DNA of 57,327 bases from Novipirellula artificiosorum (GTDB lineage Bacteria > Planctomycetota > Planctomycetia > Pirellulales > Pirellulaceae). The first letter of the stretch is position 1; every line of letters starts with the position of its first letter. The stretch is from the NCBI RefSeq assembly GCF_007860135.1, contig NZ_SJPV01000023.1:1-57327 (forward strand), given 5' to 3'. A model generated the notes under the pieces. That model made no database searches. It was not told the DNA's origin and saw only the letters and a list, made by a program, of their open reading frames with translations. Both the position numbers and the translations under genes were made by a program. Below are positions 10,342 through 18,756 of the stretch, one piece after another.

Positions 10342-10412
10342 GTTGGAGTCGTAGGCTTTAACCGATCCCGCAAGGATCCAGTAGGCAATCGGCTAAAGCC
10401 TACCACTCCAAC
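10342..10412. repeat. REP-like hairpin between convergent genes
   Basis: A long imperfect hairpin: GTTGGAGTcGTAGGCTTTA...CCGAT on the left and ATCGGCTAAAGCCTACc...ACTCCAAC on the right. It lies between the convergent sulfatase and GH99-like genes. The same sequence family recurs at 31362-31434, and a related piece occurs inside the glycosyltransferase gene at 32461. It might help end transcription, but there is no T-run. The rest of 10152-10440 shows nothing else. Confidence 0.7.
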
Positions 10413-10440
10413 GAATAATCTGGGCTGGAAAGTCGCCCGG

Positions 10441-12216
10441 TCAATATGCCGGGTAGTGATAGTTAAACCGTCCTGAGGGGGCGGCGTCCCCATGGAGGTA
10501 AAAGCTCATGATGTTCCCCTCGGTCTGCATGTTATCCGACCACTTGAACTCGAAGCCGTCGACGATCTTTGCGGGTGCGAGTCGAGCTTTTGGAATCCGC
10601 AACTCAAGGTGCGTGCCACTGACCTTGAAATCAACCGCTGCAACCTCATTCCACTTCCATTGACCGAGAGAAGATTCCAGGATCGCCTTGCCATTGCGCG
10701 GAGCTTTACGGTTGATGACAAAATCATATCCTTCCCAACCGGTGTTTTTGTCTCGATCGACGTCTATCAATAGCATCATCCACTTGTCGCAAGGAGGCGA
10801 AATCTCGGTGGTCGTCTCTGCGTAAAAGTACAGGCATTCCGCATCTCGGCCAACTCGACTGATCACGATGTCGTTACGTCCGCTATCGTCTTTGTACCAG
10901 CTACTTCCGTAGCCTCGATGGTCACGAGGTGCAATCACGTCTCGGTGGTCTCGGAAGATAGGTTTCACGCGATCCCATTCGTCGAACGATCCATCAATGA
11001 CGGCCGTCATCGGCTCCGAGGGCGTGTGGGGTGCCGAAACGCCTTTGAATCTGCGTACGTTGTCAATGAGTTGATAGTAGTAATTGTCACCATGTCCGCC
11101 CTTCATGGGTTCAATGTCGCGACTGTATTCCTGGTTGCACTGATCGGGCAGTGCGTTGGTCGTCCCTTGCCACTCCTTATATCTTCCCGCAGTCCATTCA
11201 TTCCATCCGGTGACAAAAATCAACTTGGGATCGACTTGAAAAGCTCGCTCCCACTGCTCTTGGAAATTGAGCCCACGGTTGACTGCGTCTGGCCGGCTAT
11301 CCATCCCACTTCGCTGTGTGTAGCTGCGCCCGAACACTTGCATGATGTCGTTCATCGCAGCGGGGGTCAGGGAATCGGTTGCGTTTTGGGCGACACCGAC
11401 TGTCAGCTGTTCAAACTCGCCCGGCGAGCATTCGACGTACCCGTTCTGTGGATAGAATTCCAGCCAGCCCCAGTGGTCGGGCCGGGAAGGCCCTCGGTTG
11501 TACGACGGCTGACCGGGGCGGAACGTAAAGTAGTCTTGCACTTCCTTGGAAAGGTTGTCCGGATAACCCATGATCAGCGGCTTGCCCTCCCAGTCGAACC
11601 AGAGGTCCCGGTAGAGCCCTTTTTTATAGATGTTCTCGTAGATCTTCGTAATCAGTACCCGGGAGTTGTCCAAAGGACTGAAAGGGCACATAAAGGCAAT
11701 CTGAGGTGCCCGCACGCCATCGTCTCGCGCCTGCGACCAAACGCGTCCCAGCGCATGAAGAGCGTCATCCCACATGAACGTATGGTTGGTGCAATCGAAA
11801 ACGACGACGTCCACCCCAGCATCGGCCAGCATTTCCGCGTGTCTCCTCAGTACCCAGTCGTCGGTGCTCACATAGTAACCAAAGAGAGGCTCGCTCCAGT
11901 GATGACGTCCGCCCCTGGTCCAGACGGGATGTTCGTAATCATTGCTCGCATCGGGGTTACGAGACAGGATGCTCTCCACGTTGACGGGCTCCACGTCAAT
12001 AAATGGCGACGTATGCCAATTCCAGTAGAACATCGCGATTTGCTTGTCCTTCCTGCGGTCCCCCGCCCTCGCGTGATCAGCGATCTTTCGCCCGAGTGCG
12101 TCGGTGGCGACCCATCCATCCGCGATGTTTTCTGGCAGGCCTTGCCCAAACAAACTTGCCGAGAGTATCGGACCGAGGAGCAAGAACGAAAGGATCCCAA
12201 GGCGACAGCAAATCAT
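10441..12216 (-). CDS. Secreted GH99/GH71-like glycosidase with C-terminal CBM9-like domain
   Basis: 591 residues with a signal peptide (about residues 1-26). Residues ~60-390 resemble GH99/GH71-like barrels: KQIAMFYWNWHTSPF, MLADAGVDVVVFDCTN, KGLYRDLWFDWEGKPLIMGYP and PKLIFVTGWNEWTAGRYKEW. Residues ~400-590 look like a CBM9/DOMON-type beta-sandwich (VIDGSFDEWDRVKPIFRDH, CLYFYAETTTEISPP, LLIDVDRDKNTGWEGYDF). Its ATG overlaps the stop of the upstream sulfatase by four bases (ATGA at 12213-12216), so the two are translationally coupled and probably attack the same glycan. GH99 members are endo-acting on alpha-mannans; the substrate here is not known. Confidence 0.8.
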   Translation of the reverse strand: MICCRLGILSFLLLGPILSASLFGQGLPENIADGWVATDALGRKIADHARAGDRRKDKQIAMFYWNWHTSPFIDVEPVNVESILSRNPDASNDYEHPVWTRGGRHHWSEPLFGYYVSTDDWVLRRHAEMLADAGVDVVVFDCTNHTFMWDDALHALGRVWSQARDDGVRAPQIAFMCPFSPLDNSRVLITKIYENIYKKGLYRDLWFDWEGKPLIMGYPDNLSKEVQDYFTFRPGQPSYNRGPSRPDHWGWLEFYPQNGYVECSPGEFEQLTVGVAQNATDSLTPAAMNDIMQVFGRSYTQRSGMDSRPDAVNRGLNFQEQWERAFQVDPKLIFVTGWNEWTAGRYKEWQGTTNALPDQCNQEYSRDIEPMKGGHGDNYYYQLIDNVRRFKGVSAPHTPSEPMTAVIDGSFDEWDRVKPIFRDHRDVIAPRDHRGYGSSWYKDDSGRNDIVISRVGRDAECLYFYAETTTEISPPCDKWMMLLIDVDRDKNTGWEGYDFVINRKAPRNGKAILESSLGQWKWNEVAAVDFKVSGTHLELRIPKARLAPAKIVDGFEFKWSDNMQTEGNIMSFYLHGDAAPSGRFNYHYPAY

Positions 12217-13712
12217 GGAACGGGCCCGACCTCTGCTGCGAGTTGATCACAGCGATGGCGGAGTTGAAGTAGCAGTTCGGCGTACTCGGGATTTTCGGCC
12301 AGGTTGTGCAGTTGATCGGAGTCGGTTTGAAGATTGAAAAGCTGCTCAAATGGTGGAGCAGGGTCAATGTATCGCGTGTAGCTGTGAGTCGTCGTCCGTA
12401 CGCCAAGTGTGCGCGGGATGCGTCCCCTGTGGCCATAGGGATGATCGTAGAGAAAGTCTTCTCGCCAAGCTGCTTGTGGGTTCTCGGCCAGTTGGGTCAG
12501 GTCTCGACCCGTCATCGAATCGGGGATTTCCAGTCCGGCCAACGCGAGCATTGTAACCGAGAAGTCGGTTGTGATGACCATGCGGTCGGTGGACTGACCG
12601 CCGTTAACGCGTGGGTCATAGAGGAACCCGGGAACTCGCAGCGACGGCTCGTACATCAACCACTTTCCGGCCAGGCCATGTTCGCCGCTGAATTGTCCGT
12701 TATCCGACGTGAACAGCACCGCGGTGTTTCGATCCAGACCCCGCTGCATCAACTCGTCCATCACGCGGCCGACGCCGAGGTCCATGCTGGCGATCGAACG
12801 ATAGTAGTCACGGATGGTCTTGTCGTGTCGGCTGGGACTGCTCAGCAGCGTTTGCCCGGCCGGCCAGCCAAGCGACTGCTTGACGATTTCCGGTTCGCGA
12901 TCCGCATTGGCCTGAGTCGCGGCGGTGGGGAACCGGATATTGCCAGGCTTGATCGCACCGGCAAGCGACGGATCCCAATCGCCAAACGGGCTGTGGGGCG
13001 ATTTGAAGAAAAGCATCATGCAGAACGGGCGACTTTTGTCGCGACCGTCAAGGAACCGCTTTACATGGAGCGGTGTCACTTGTGAGTCGACATGGATCGG
13101 TTCCACCAGGTTCTCTCGACCAATGCGAACGCTGTGGCCTGCTTTCCCACGTGAGTCCGCCGGACAGTCACAGAGATCATCAAGAGGTCGCGTGAATCCG
13201 TCGAAGTTCACGTAACGGCAATCCGACTCGTGAAAATAGTTCGTCTGCTCAGGCTGCCCAGCCCAGTAATCGAAGACGGCGGCCCCCTGGTGAGTCCGCT
13301 CGGGTGAATCGCCAACACCCCACTTTCCGAAAAAGGCTGTCTGGTAGCCGGCATGTCTCAATCGACCGGGCACCGAGTCTGAGAGCTGCTCCGGCGTAAA
13401 GGACTTATAGAAATCATCGATACCGTGGCGAGCGGGGTACTGACCCGAAAGGAGGTTGGCGCGATTCACGGCGCAAATGGAGGTATTGACGAAGCAGTTC
13501 TCGAAGATCAAGCCGGCCCGTGCCAGTCGGTCGAGGTTGGGTGTCTGAATTGCTTCATTGTCCGCGTAGCCGATCGCGTCACAGCGTTGATCGTCCGTGA
13601 AAATCATCACGAGATTGGGGCGGCCAGCGAGAGGGTTCTCGTCAGCTTGCCCACGATTCGCAGCGGCTAAAGAAAGAAGCAACCCAAGAACGAGAGTTGT
13701 GTTCCATTTCAT
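12213..13712 (-). CDS. Family S1 sulfatase with atypical C-A-V-N-R motif
   Basis: 499 residues from the ATG at 13712, which gives a signal peptide (MKWNTTLVLGLLLSLAAANRGQA). The ATG at 13724 is also possible; a longer frame to 13805 adds residues unlike a signal. Sulfatase fold motifs are clear: NLVMIFTDDQRCDAIGY, QTPNLDRLARAG, YQTAFFGKWGVGD, LFTSDNGQFSGEHGLAGKW. The formylglycine position is CAVNR (Cys80-Arg84) rather than C-x-P-S-R or C-x-A-S-R, so maturation by the usual enzymes is uncertain. It is first in a two-gene unit with the GH99-like gene (ATGA overlap). It is either a sulfatase with a variant motif or a family member with another hydrolytic activity. Confidence 0.88.
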   Translation of the reverse strand: MKWNTTLVLGLLLSLAAANRGQADENPLAGRPNLVMIFTDDQRCDAIGYADNEAIQTPNLDRLARAGLIFENCFVNTSICAVNRANLLSGQYPARHGIDDFYKSFTPEQLSDSVPGRLRHAGYQTAFFGKWGVGDSPERTHQGAAVFDYWAGQPEQTNYFHESDCRYVNFDGFTRPLDDLCDCPADSRGKAGHSVRIGRENLVEPIHVDSQVTPLHVKRFLDGRDKSRPFCMMLFFKSPHSPFGDWDPSLAGAIKPGNIRFPTAATQANADREPEIVKQSLGWPAGQTLLSSPSRHDKTIRDYYRSIASMDLGVGRVMDELMQRGLDRNTAVLFTSDNGQFSGEHGLAGKWLMYEPSLRVPGFLYDPRVNGGQSTDRMVITTDFSVTMLALAGLEIPDSMTGRDLTQLAENPQAAWREDFLYDHPYGHRGRIPRTLGVRTTTHSYTRYIDPAPPFEQLFNLQTDSDQLHNLAENPEYAELLLQLRHRCDQLAAEVGPVP

Positions 13713-14056
13713 ATTTAATGGCATTTTGAGCTTTTGAGGGACGTTGACACCCGGTGTATTGTAACGTGTCCAGCCCGGGCACCTAGCGAGCAACGGATGT
13801 ATCACTTCCGCGGTTGGTGAACAACGGCATCGGTTAGGTCGACGACAGCTTGTCTGACTTTTGCCAGATCAGGCATGTTCTTTCTTCGATTCGCGCAAAC
13901 CCACTTGCTGGTTTTGACGGTTATGGGGGTCGACACAGCAAACAGGGTTTCATCGATGAAACGCTTCAAGCATGGCGAGCTGGTTTGATTGCGAAATAGC
14001 GTCTTAGACGGCCGAACAGTTAGCAAGGGTGTCGACGGCAATGGAGTGCAATTCAC
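13713..14056. other. Divergent intergenic region, no supported gene
   Basis: This stretch lies between the minus-strand sulfatase unit and the plus-strand lipoprotein gene. An 87-codon minus-strand frame (13802-14065) shows no signal, motif or ribosome site and overlaps the next gene's start, so I do not call it. Promoters for both flanking units are expected here. Confidence 0.4.
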
Positions 14057-14722
14057 ATGATACACAAATTTCGATTCAGATCGGGTAGCGACTTGGCGTC
14101 CGCCAAACTGCTACCCATTTTCCTAACGCTTCATCTGGCGTTACTCGCGGTCCTGATCAGCGGTTGCGCCGCCAGCCTGCGGGCAACATGTGCGCCCTAT
14201 GAAGAACTGAAACGACGAACGGTCCTTCGTTGGGCTGCCGAACGCCAGGCCAACCGGATCTGGAAAGACTGTCACCAGCAACGGTACCAGCAGCGTGATG
14301 GTGCTGCTGCGGATGCGAAACACGGGTTCGTAACCGCGTATGTCGAAACCGCTTTAGGAACTGCGGATTCGCCACCACCCGTTCCACTGCGACCCTTGCT
14401 AAGCCGCCACACAATCCATCACACGTACCCTTGCGCCAGCGACTGGTACGACGGCTACAACTATGGACAAGCGGCCGCATTGTCACGAGGCGTCGATCGA
14501 TGGCGACTCGCGGAAATCGATCCAGCGCTAATGTGTTCGCCGTGTGAGTGTTCAAACTCTTCCCTTGGCGTGCCCATCGAATATCCCATCGAAACCGACT
14601 CGATGATGGATGAGCACCCGGTTCCTGAATGGCTGTCATCCACGGAACCCACCGTCTCGCCACAGTCTGATTTAGCGATCGAACCGGCAGCGATCGAACC
14701 AGTAGTGATCGAACCTCAATAG
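14057..14722 (+). CDS. Hypothetical lipoprotein at head of exopolysaccharide locus
   Basis: 221 residues. A hydrophobic signal ends in the lipobox ISGC (Cys37), predicting a lipid-anchored envelope protein. The mature part begins with a basic helix (RWAAERQANRIWKDC), continues with SDWYDGYNYGQAAALSRGVDRWR, a DWYDGYxxG-type motif I associate with planctomycete proteins near exopolysaccharide genes, and ends in a Pro/Glu-rich tail with a short repeat (AIEPxxIEP). I do not know its function. It directly precedes the Wza-type export gene on the same strand, so an accessory role in export or anchoring is plausible but inferred. Confidence 0.75.
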   Translation: MIHKFRFRSGSDLASAKLLPIFLTLHLALLAVLISGCAASLRATCAPYEELKRRTVLRWAAERQANRIWKDCHQQRYQQRDGAAADAKHGFVTAYVETALGTADSPPPVPLRPLLSRHTIHHTYPCASDWYDGYNYGQAAALSRGVDRWRLAEIDPALMCSPCECSNSSLGVPIEYPIETDSMMDEHPVPEWLSSTEPTVSPQSDLAIEPAAIEPVVIEPQ

Positions 14723-14834
14723 CGTAGCGGTCGGATTCGATAGAAAAATTTTTCCCAATTTCGCTCATGGCATGGAAGCCAAGATGATGCAATCACACGA
14801 ACAAAGATCAGTCGCCGGTCGACGAAACGAATGT

Positions 14835-14978
14835 CTAGCTGGACAGCGCCAATTTGAGAGCGGCAAGGCGTTAGCCGCCGGTCATGCCCACGAAATACCG
14901 GCGGCTAGCGTCTTGCCGCTCCAACCGAGATTAACTCAGAAAAAAACGGTAAATCGCGCACAAAGTGGCGTCGTCCAG
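14835..14978. repeat. Palindromic repeat in the leader of the export gene
   Basis: The repeat begins CTAGCTGGACAGCGCC, then has a large hairpin (left arm GAGCGGCAAGGCG.TAGCCGCCGGT, right arm ACCGGCGGCTAGCGTCTTGCCGCTC) and ends in AAACGGTAAATCGC...CGTCC. A second copy at 30319-30399 has the same ends but lacks the right arm. It lies between the 14057 gene and the ATG at 14991. An upstream frame reads through it, but the lipobox places the real start after it. Confidence 0.75.
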
Positions 14979-14990
14979 CCAGCGTCTAGG

Positions 14991-16286
14991 ATGTTCGCTT
15001 GGGCGGCAACGATCGTGATCCTCTTTTCCACCGGATGCACTTCATTGCTCACGCCCATGGAAGGGACACCCGTATCGCACCTGCCTGCTGAACTGCTTGG
15101 AATCCGCCGTAGTGAGTACGTAAACGTGCCCGCGGTGATGTTAGCGGTCCAGCCTAGCGATCATTATCAATTGGATGAAGGCGACATTCTGGGCGTGTAC
15201 ATCGAAAGCGTTTTGCCATTCTCGAGTCCCACGGCGATTCCGCAACCTCCTCCGGTGCACTTCCCTGATTCGGACAGTGTGCTGCCACCCTCGGTGGGGT
15301 TCCCGATCGCGGTGCAAGAAGACGGGATGCTGTCTCTACCCTTGATCGATCCGTTCAGTGTAAAAAGGATGACGATCGATCAGGCTCGAACAAAAATCAA
15401 AGAAAAATACATTGAAAAAGATGTCTTGGCCTCGAAAAACATCGTGCCAATCGTGACGCTCATTCGAGAAAGAACCTACAATGTCACTGTCTTGCGAGAA
15501 AGTGCTCGTCAAGGGCTCAGCCCAAATGACCAATCGGCAAGAGGCACGCCCCTCAAGTTGCCTGCCTACCAAAATGATCTACTGCACGCATTGACGCTCA
15601 CCGGCGGTTTGCCTGGAGTGAATGAGAAGAGTGAGGTGACAATCTTCAAGACTTCGCGAATCCCTCTCCATCTTCGCACACAGCTGATGGCAGAATTGGC
15701 ATCAGGGTCTTGCCAATGCATCGAACAGCCCGAACTGGAGTGTTACAGCGCGGATCCAATGATGATCGACACAGGCGTTGAGAATCAGTACGTTATCAAG
15801 GTGCCCCTTCGCGTACCGCCGAATCGGCTGCCGACGATCAATCCACGAGACGTTGAATTGGCCGAAGGAGATATTGTCTATGTCGAATCAAGAGAAAGCG
15901 AACTGTTCTATACGGGCGGTTTGTTGCGCGGCGGCCAATTCCCAATTCCTCGCGACTATGACCTGGACGTGCTCGGTGCAATGGCGCTGGCTGGGATGGG
16001 CATCGATAGTCAAGGCGGCTCGGCCGGCGGCATCGGTGGAGGAGTTGCGGGACTCGGCGGCGCAAAGCCAACCCAGCTATTCGTGATCCGCAAACTTCCC
16101 AGCGGTCGCACCTTTAACATCGCGGTTGACCTGCAGTTGGCGCTAAACAGTTCTGCAGAGAACATCTTGGTCCAACCTGGCGATACGCTCGTCCTTCGAT
16201 ACAAACCGCACGAGGAACTGCTCAACTTCGGTTTGGGAACGTTCTTTACCTACGGCATCAGTCAGCTGTTCAACCAGAATCGATAG
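14991..16286 (+). CDS. Polysaccharide export lipoprotein (Wza type, SLBB domains)
   Basis: 431 residues from the ATG at 14991, chosen because it yields a compact lipoprotein signal with lipobox STGC (Cys16). An in-frame ATG at 14772 would translate a repeat element. Domains: polysaccharide biosynthesis/export domain (YQLDEGDILGVYIESVLP; DGMLSLPLIDPFSVKRMTIDQA), a first SLBB-like segment (LLHALTLTGGLPGVNEKSEVTIFK), a second (LFYTGGLLRGGQFPIPRDYDLDVLGAMALAGM) and a C-terminal segment (LNFGLGTFFTYGISQLF). By homology it forms the outer-membrane channel for exopolysaccharide and partners the tyrosine autokinase at 19986. A Gly-rich insert (GGSAGGIGGGVAGLGG) splits the second SLBB region. Confidence 0.9.
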   Translation: MFAWAATIVILFSTGCTSLLTPMEGTPVSHLPAELLGIRRSEYVNVPAVMLAVQPSDHYQLDEGDILGVYIESVLPFSSPTAIPQPPPVHFPDSDSVLPPSVGFPIAVQEDGMLSLPLIDPFSVKRMTIDQARTKIKEKYIEKDVLASKNIVPIVTLIRERTYNVTVLRESARQGLSPNDQSARGTPLKLPAYQNDLLHALTLTGGLPGVNEKSEVTIFKTSRIPLHLRTQLMAELASGSCQCIEQPELECYSADPMMIDTGVENQYVIKVPLRVPPNRLPTINPRDVELAEGDIVYVESRESELFYTGGLLRGGQFPIPRDYDLDVLGAMALAGMGIDSQGGSAGGIGGGVAGLGGAKPTQLFVIRKLPSGRTFNIAVDLQLALNSSAENILVQPGDTLVLRYKPHEELLNFGLGTFFTYGISQLFNQNR

Positions 16287-17242
16287 TTTCGCAAAACGTG
16301 GAGCCAAGTTGTGCGTTCGATTGCCGCTGCCCGCGAAACAAATCGTTCCGTTTTGAATACGTTGTTTATCTGGCTCATCCCGCGGAAGCGCGCGGAACCC
16401 AGACTCGAGGTTTTGGAGGTTTGGCTCCAGTGTCCAATGATCTGTTTGAAAAGAGTCCCCGACGGACGGTCGTCCGCCGGGAACCGGTAGCACCATTGGC
16501 GCACCGTCGACCGGGATATCCCTTGTCAAGTTGCACCTCTGCAGAGCTCGACTCCGTTTCTCCCGGCAACCGCACGATACCAAGAGAAAATAGCTCCTGC
16601 AAGCAATGATTGGACACTGGAGAAATGCCTGGAAAACCTTCTGCGCACGCTTTCGCCGAATGAGCCGTTTATCATGAAGCGAAGTCGTCGCTACCTCTCC
16701 TTTTGGAGATGACGGCGGCTCGCCCAAATTATCCATGACCGATGTAGGCCGGATCAAGTAAATGCTTGCCGTGCCGGAACTTCGGTCGCAAATTGCTCGT
16801 CATCTCTGCTCGCACACTGCGCATGAGGACAAAGGCATTGACGCCGCTCCGGCAACACGTGCGACCTTGTTGCCGGCCTACGTGAATCATCCTGACTAAC
16901 CGACGGGAATGCGTTCTTGGCTCTTGCCCCCTCGCGATCCTTGGGATCGACCTCCTCCGCGTACGTGTTCGAGGCGACATCGCGAAGCTCCAACGGACAA
17001 ACAGCTTCAAAACGGCTCGACCTCGAAACGGGACGAGCGGAGCCAGTTTCCTCGGGTGCTCCGTGATCGCACCCATTCTGCATCTTCACCTTCCCTGCCT
17101 CGATCAGACCAAGCGATTGGATCTTCTTGTTTCTTTACGCTAACCTAATAGGACCGAGTTGGATAAACGGCGAGAAACTAGACGTCGCGTCGTTTGACGT
17201 ACGCGATGGCGTCCCTATCGTTCCTGGAAAGAGAAATCGAAG
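16287..17242. other. Gene-poor stretch with palindromes
   Basis: About 950 bases without a convincing gene. Short overlapping frames on both strands lack signals or motifs. A hairpin CGGACGgtCGTCCG lies near 16460, and a GTAG-headed repeat spans 16744-16881. A 23-codon frame from the ATG at 16606 cannot be supported. A promoter for the 17243 gene may lie toward the end. Confidence 0.4.
16744..16881. repeat. REP-like inverted pair (GTAGGCCGG)
   Basis: The left end is GTAGGCCGG followed 21 bases later by CCGGAAC. The right end is a clear hairpin CCGGCAAC / GTTGCCGG followed by CCTAC, which is the same head in inverse orientation. The two ends therefore face each other over about 138 bases. Confidence 0.6.
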
Positions 17243-17734
17243 ATGAACCAATCGAAGCTCCACGTTTCGTTTCGGAACTGGGTTGCGGCTTGCATCGTGC
17301 TCGCCGGCTCGGCAACTTGCGTCTCGATCACGCTTGCGCAGGATGTTCCGAATCCATTTCATCCCGCCGACGAATCGGCCTCGGCGGCAAGTCGGGATGC
17401 GAAATCGGACGGCGAGGCGCCAGCGGAACTCACTGAACGCGAGCTTAAGCTGGCAAATGAGCTGAAACTGCTGCAACGGTCGGAAGCGGGAATGGGGGCA
17501 AATCATCCAGCTCTCGGCGATGTGAAGCAAAGAATCGCAACGATACGAGAAGAGCTTAACGTGCTTGCCCGTGATCCAGGGAAACGCACGACCTCACAAC
17601 GCGCTGAGAAGCCCATTTCGATTGCCGAACTAACCGATCAACAGCTCCGCTTGCTCGTACTGAAAATGGCAGCCAAGATCGAGCAGCTTGAAACGCGTGT
17701 CAGCATTTTAGAGCGTCAAACGGCAGTGCACTGA
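17243..17734 (+). CDS. Small secreted coiled-coil protein of the exopolysaccharide locus
   Basis: 163 residues. The signal peptide is at about residues 11-32 (cleavage near TLAQD). The middle has ELTERELKLANELKLLQRSEAGMGANHPALGDVKQRIATIREEL; the GANHPALGDVKQRI piece resembles the G-x-NHP-x(n)-Q-I motif in the coiled-coil arm of Wzz/Wzc-type proteins. The C-terminal ~45 residues (LTDQQLRLLVLKMAAKIEQLE..) also look like a helical coiled coil. It sits between the Wza-type gene and the exosortase. I suspect a periplasmic accessory to chain-length or export proteins, but no function is established. Confidence 0.7.
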   Translation: MNQSKLHVSFRNWVAACIVLAGSATCVSITLAQDVPNPFHPADESASAASRDAKSDGEAPAELTERELKLANELKLLQRSEAGMGANHPALGDVKQRIATIREELNVLARDPGKRTTSQRAEKPISIAELTDQQLRLLVLKMAAKIEQLETRVSILERQTAVH

Positions 17735-17806
17735 AATCCAGGCCGATCGCCGATTTCCGCCGTGGATCAAGGTTTTGATAGGCACAATGTCGTGGTAGTT
17801 TCTAGC

Positions 17807-17928
17807 GGACCGTCAAGCTTAAAACTGCGAGTTGCGACGTAGTGGACTTCGCCAGAAGTCCCGTAAGAACATTTGAGTTACGGATTTCTGGCGAAATCCA
17901 CTACCCTAAAACTTAATGCTGACGGTCC
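17807..17928. repeat. REP-like inverted pair (GTAGTGG family)
   Basis: Outer arms GGACCGTCA and TGACGGTCC enclose two facing GTAG-headed hairpins. The left is GTAG then TGGACTTC-gcca-GAAGTCC. The right, read on the other strand, is GTAG then TGGATTTC-gcca-GAAATCC. The G-C pair in one stem is an A-T pair in the other, a compensatory change that supports the hairpin. The element separates the coiled-coil gene from the small membrane-protein gene. Confidence 0.75.
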
Positions 17929-17941
17929 ACGAGACTTTCGA

Positions 17942-18202
17942 TCAACCCGCCTTGGGGCCGAATTGCTTCATCGGACGCGGCAATGCCGCTGGACCTGAAA
18001 TGTGGACCGATTTTCCTGACGCTTGCTCCTGTCGTTGAGGCCACGCTCGGGTAAGGCGACCGGTTCGCGATTGACACGCACGAACAACCTCCTCCGTAGC
18101 ATCTTCCTCAACTTTTAATTGAGGTGCCCGATTCAATAAAAAGATCACCACCACGGTCGTGGCGGCAAAAATGCAAGCGATTACGGTAAGATAAAGGAGC
18201 AT
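17942..18202 (-). CDS. Small single-span membrane protein
   Basis: 86 residues from the ATG at 18202; an in-frame start at 18262 would add 20 residues. The N terminus is one strong membrane helix (MLLYLTVIACIFAATTVVVIFLLNRAP), followed by a charged, proline-rich tail (KVEEDATEEVVRACQS...). A purine-rich stretch (GGGAAG) lies 7-12 bases upstream of the chosen start. It runs opposite to the surrounding exopolysaccharide genes. I do not recognise it. The hydrophobic start followed by a polar tail is unlikely by chance, but the gene call is moderate. Confidence 0.5.
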   Translation of the reverse strand: MLLYLTVIACIFAATTVVVIFLLNRAPQLKVEEDATEEVVRACQSRTGRLTRAWPQRQEQASGKSVHISGPAALPRPMKQFGPKAG

Positions 18203-18756
18203 AAGTCTGCTTCCCGAGCCTATAACGATGAGGAGAGTTGCATTGGGATAACAGCTAGTCACTGCCAGTGCAATACCAATTATGCACTATCTTAAGCAAT
18301 CGGCGCGCCAAGCCCGTCGACAACTGCAAAAATTGCTCAACCCGATATCGGGGGGATCGTAATGAAAATCGCGGAAATCCCGGTAAAGACGCGACCCGGG
18401 TGGGCAATCCAGACTCGACGGAAACGAAGCCATCGCTGATTCGAGCTGCAACAGCTGGTGATTTCTACCAATTGCTCGCAAGGCTGTCTCAAATTGACAC
18501 TGGATCATACGGAATGCGACTGATAGACGCCTCATCAACACCAAATGTCCACTGGGATTAAGGTGACCGGTAATGTCAGACTTCATCGTTCTGGTTACCT
18601 TGTAGGGCGATTCCTCCACCTTTCTCGATCTTCCGATCTCAATCTGAAATTTGAGTGTTGACACCCTGCTTGAGCGGGGTATCGTGACAAGCGAGTGACT
18701 TCGTGTACAGCATCGGATGTGAGATCTTGGTTTAAAGACAACTTCGCTGATCCACA
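18203..18756. other. Upstream region of the exosortase gene
   Basis: No supported gene: a 97-codon plus frame (18268-18561) has no recognizable motif. The region should hold the promoter of the exosortase unit; one candidate is at 18658-18685. Confidence 0.4.
18658..18685 (+). promoter_or_regulatory. Candidate sigma70-like promoter with internal hairpin
   Basis: TTGACA (18658-18663) and TATCGT (18680-18685) are 16 bases apart, about 70 bases before the exosortase start. Between them lies an imperfect hairpin (ACCCTGCT / AGCGGGGT) that could be an operator. Planctomycete promoters are poorly defined, so this is tentative. Confidence 0.28.

Noticed and set aside
10918..12246. 442-codon open frame on the plus strand
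   Set aside because: It lies wholly opposite the GH99-like gene, which has a signal peptide and clear motifs. The plus-strand product shows none and is a shadow of high-GC codon bias.
12306..13085. 259-codon open frame on the plus strand
   Set aside because: Antisense to the second sulfatase; no recognizable domain.
13802..14065. 87-codon minus-strand frame
   Set aside because: Overlaps the start of the lipoprotein gene and has no recognizable features; it could be an old element fragment but nothing supports it.
14772..14990. Upstream start of the Wza-type export protein
   Set aside because: It would translate a palindromic repeat and bury the lipoprotein signal 73 residues inside.
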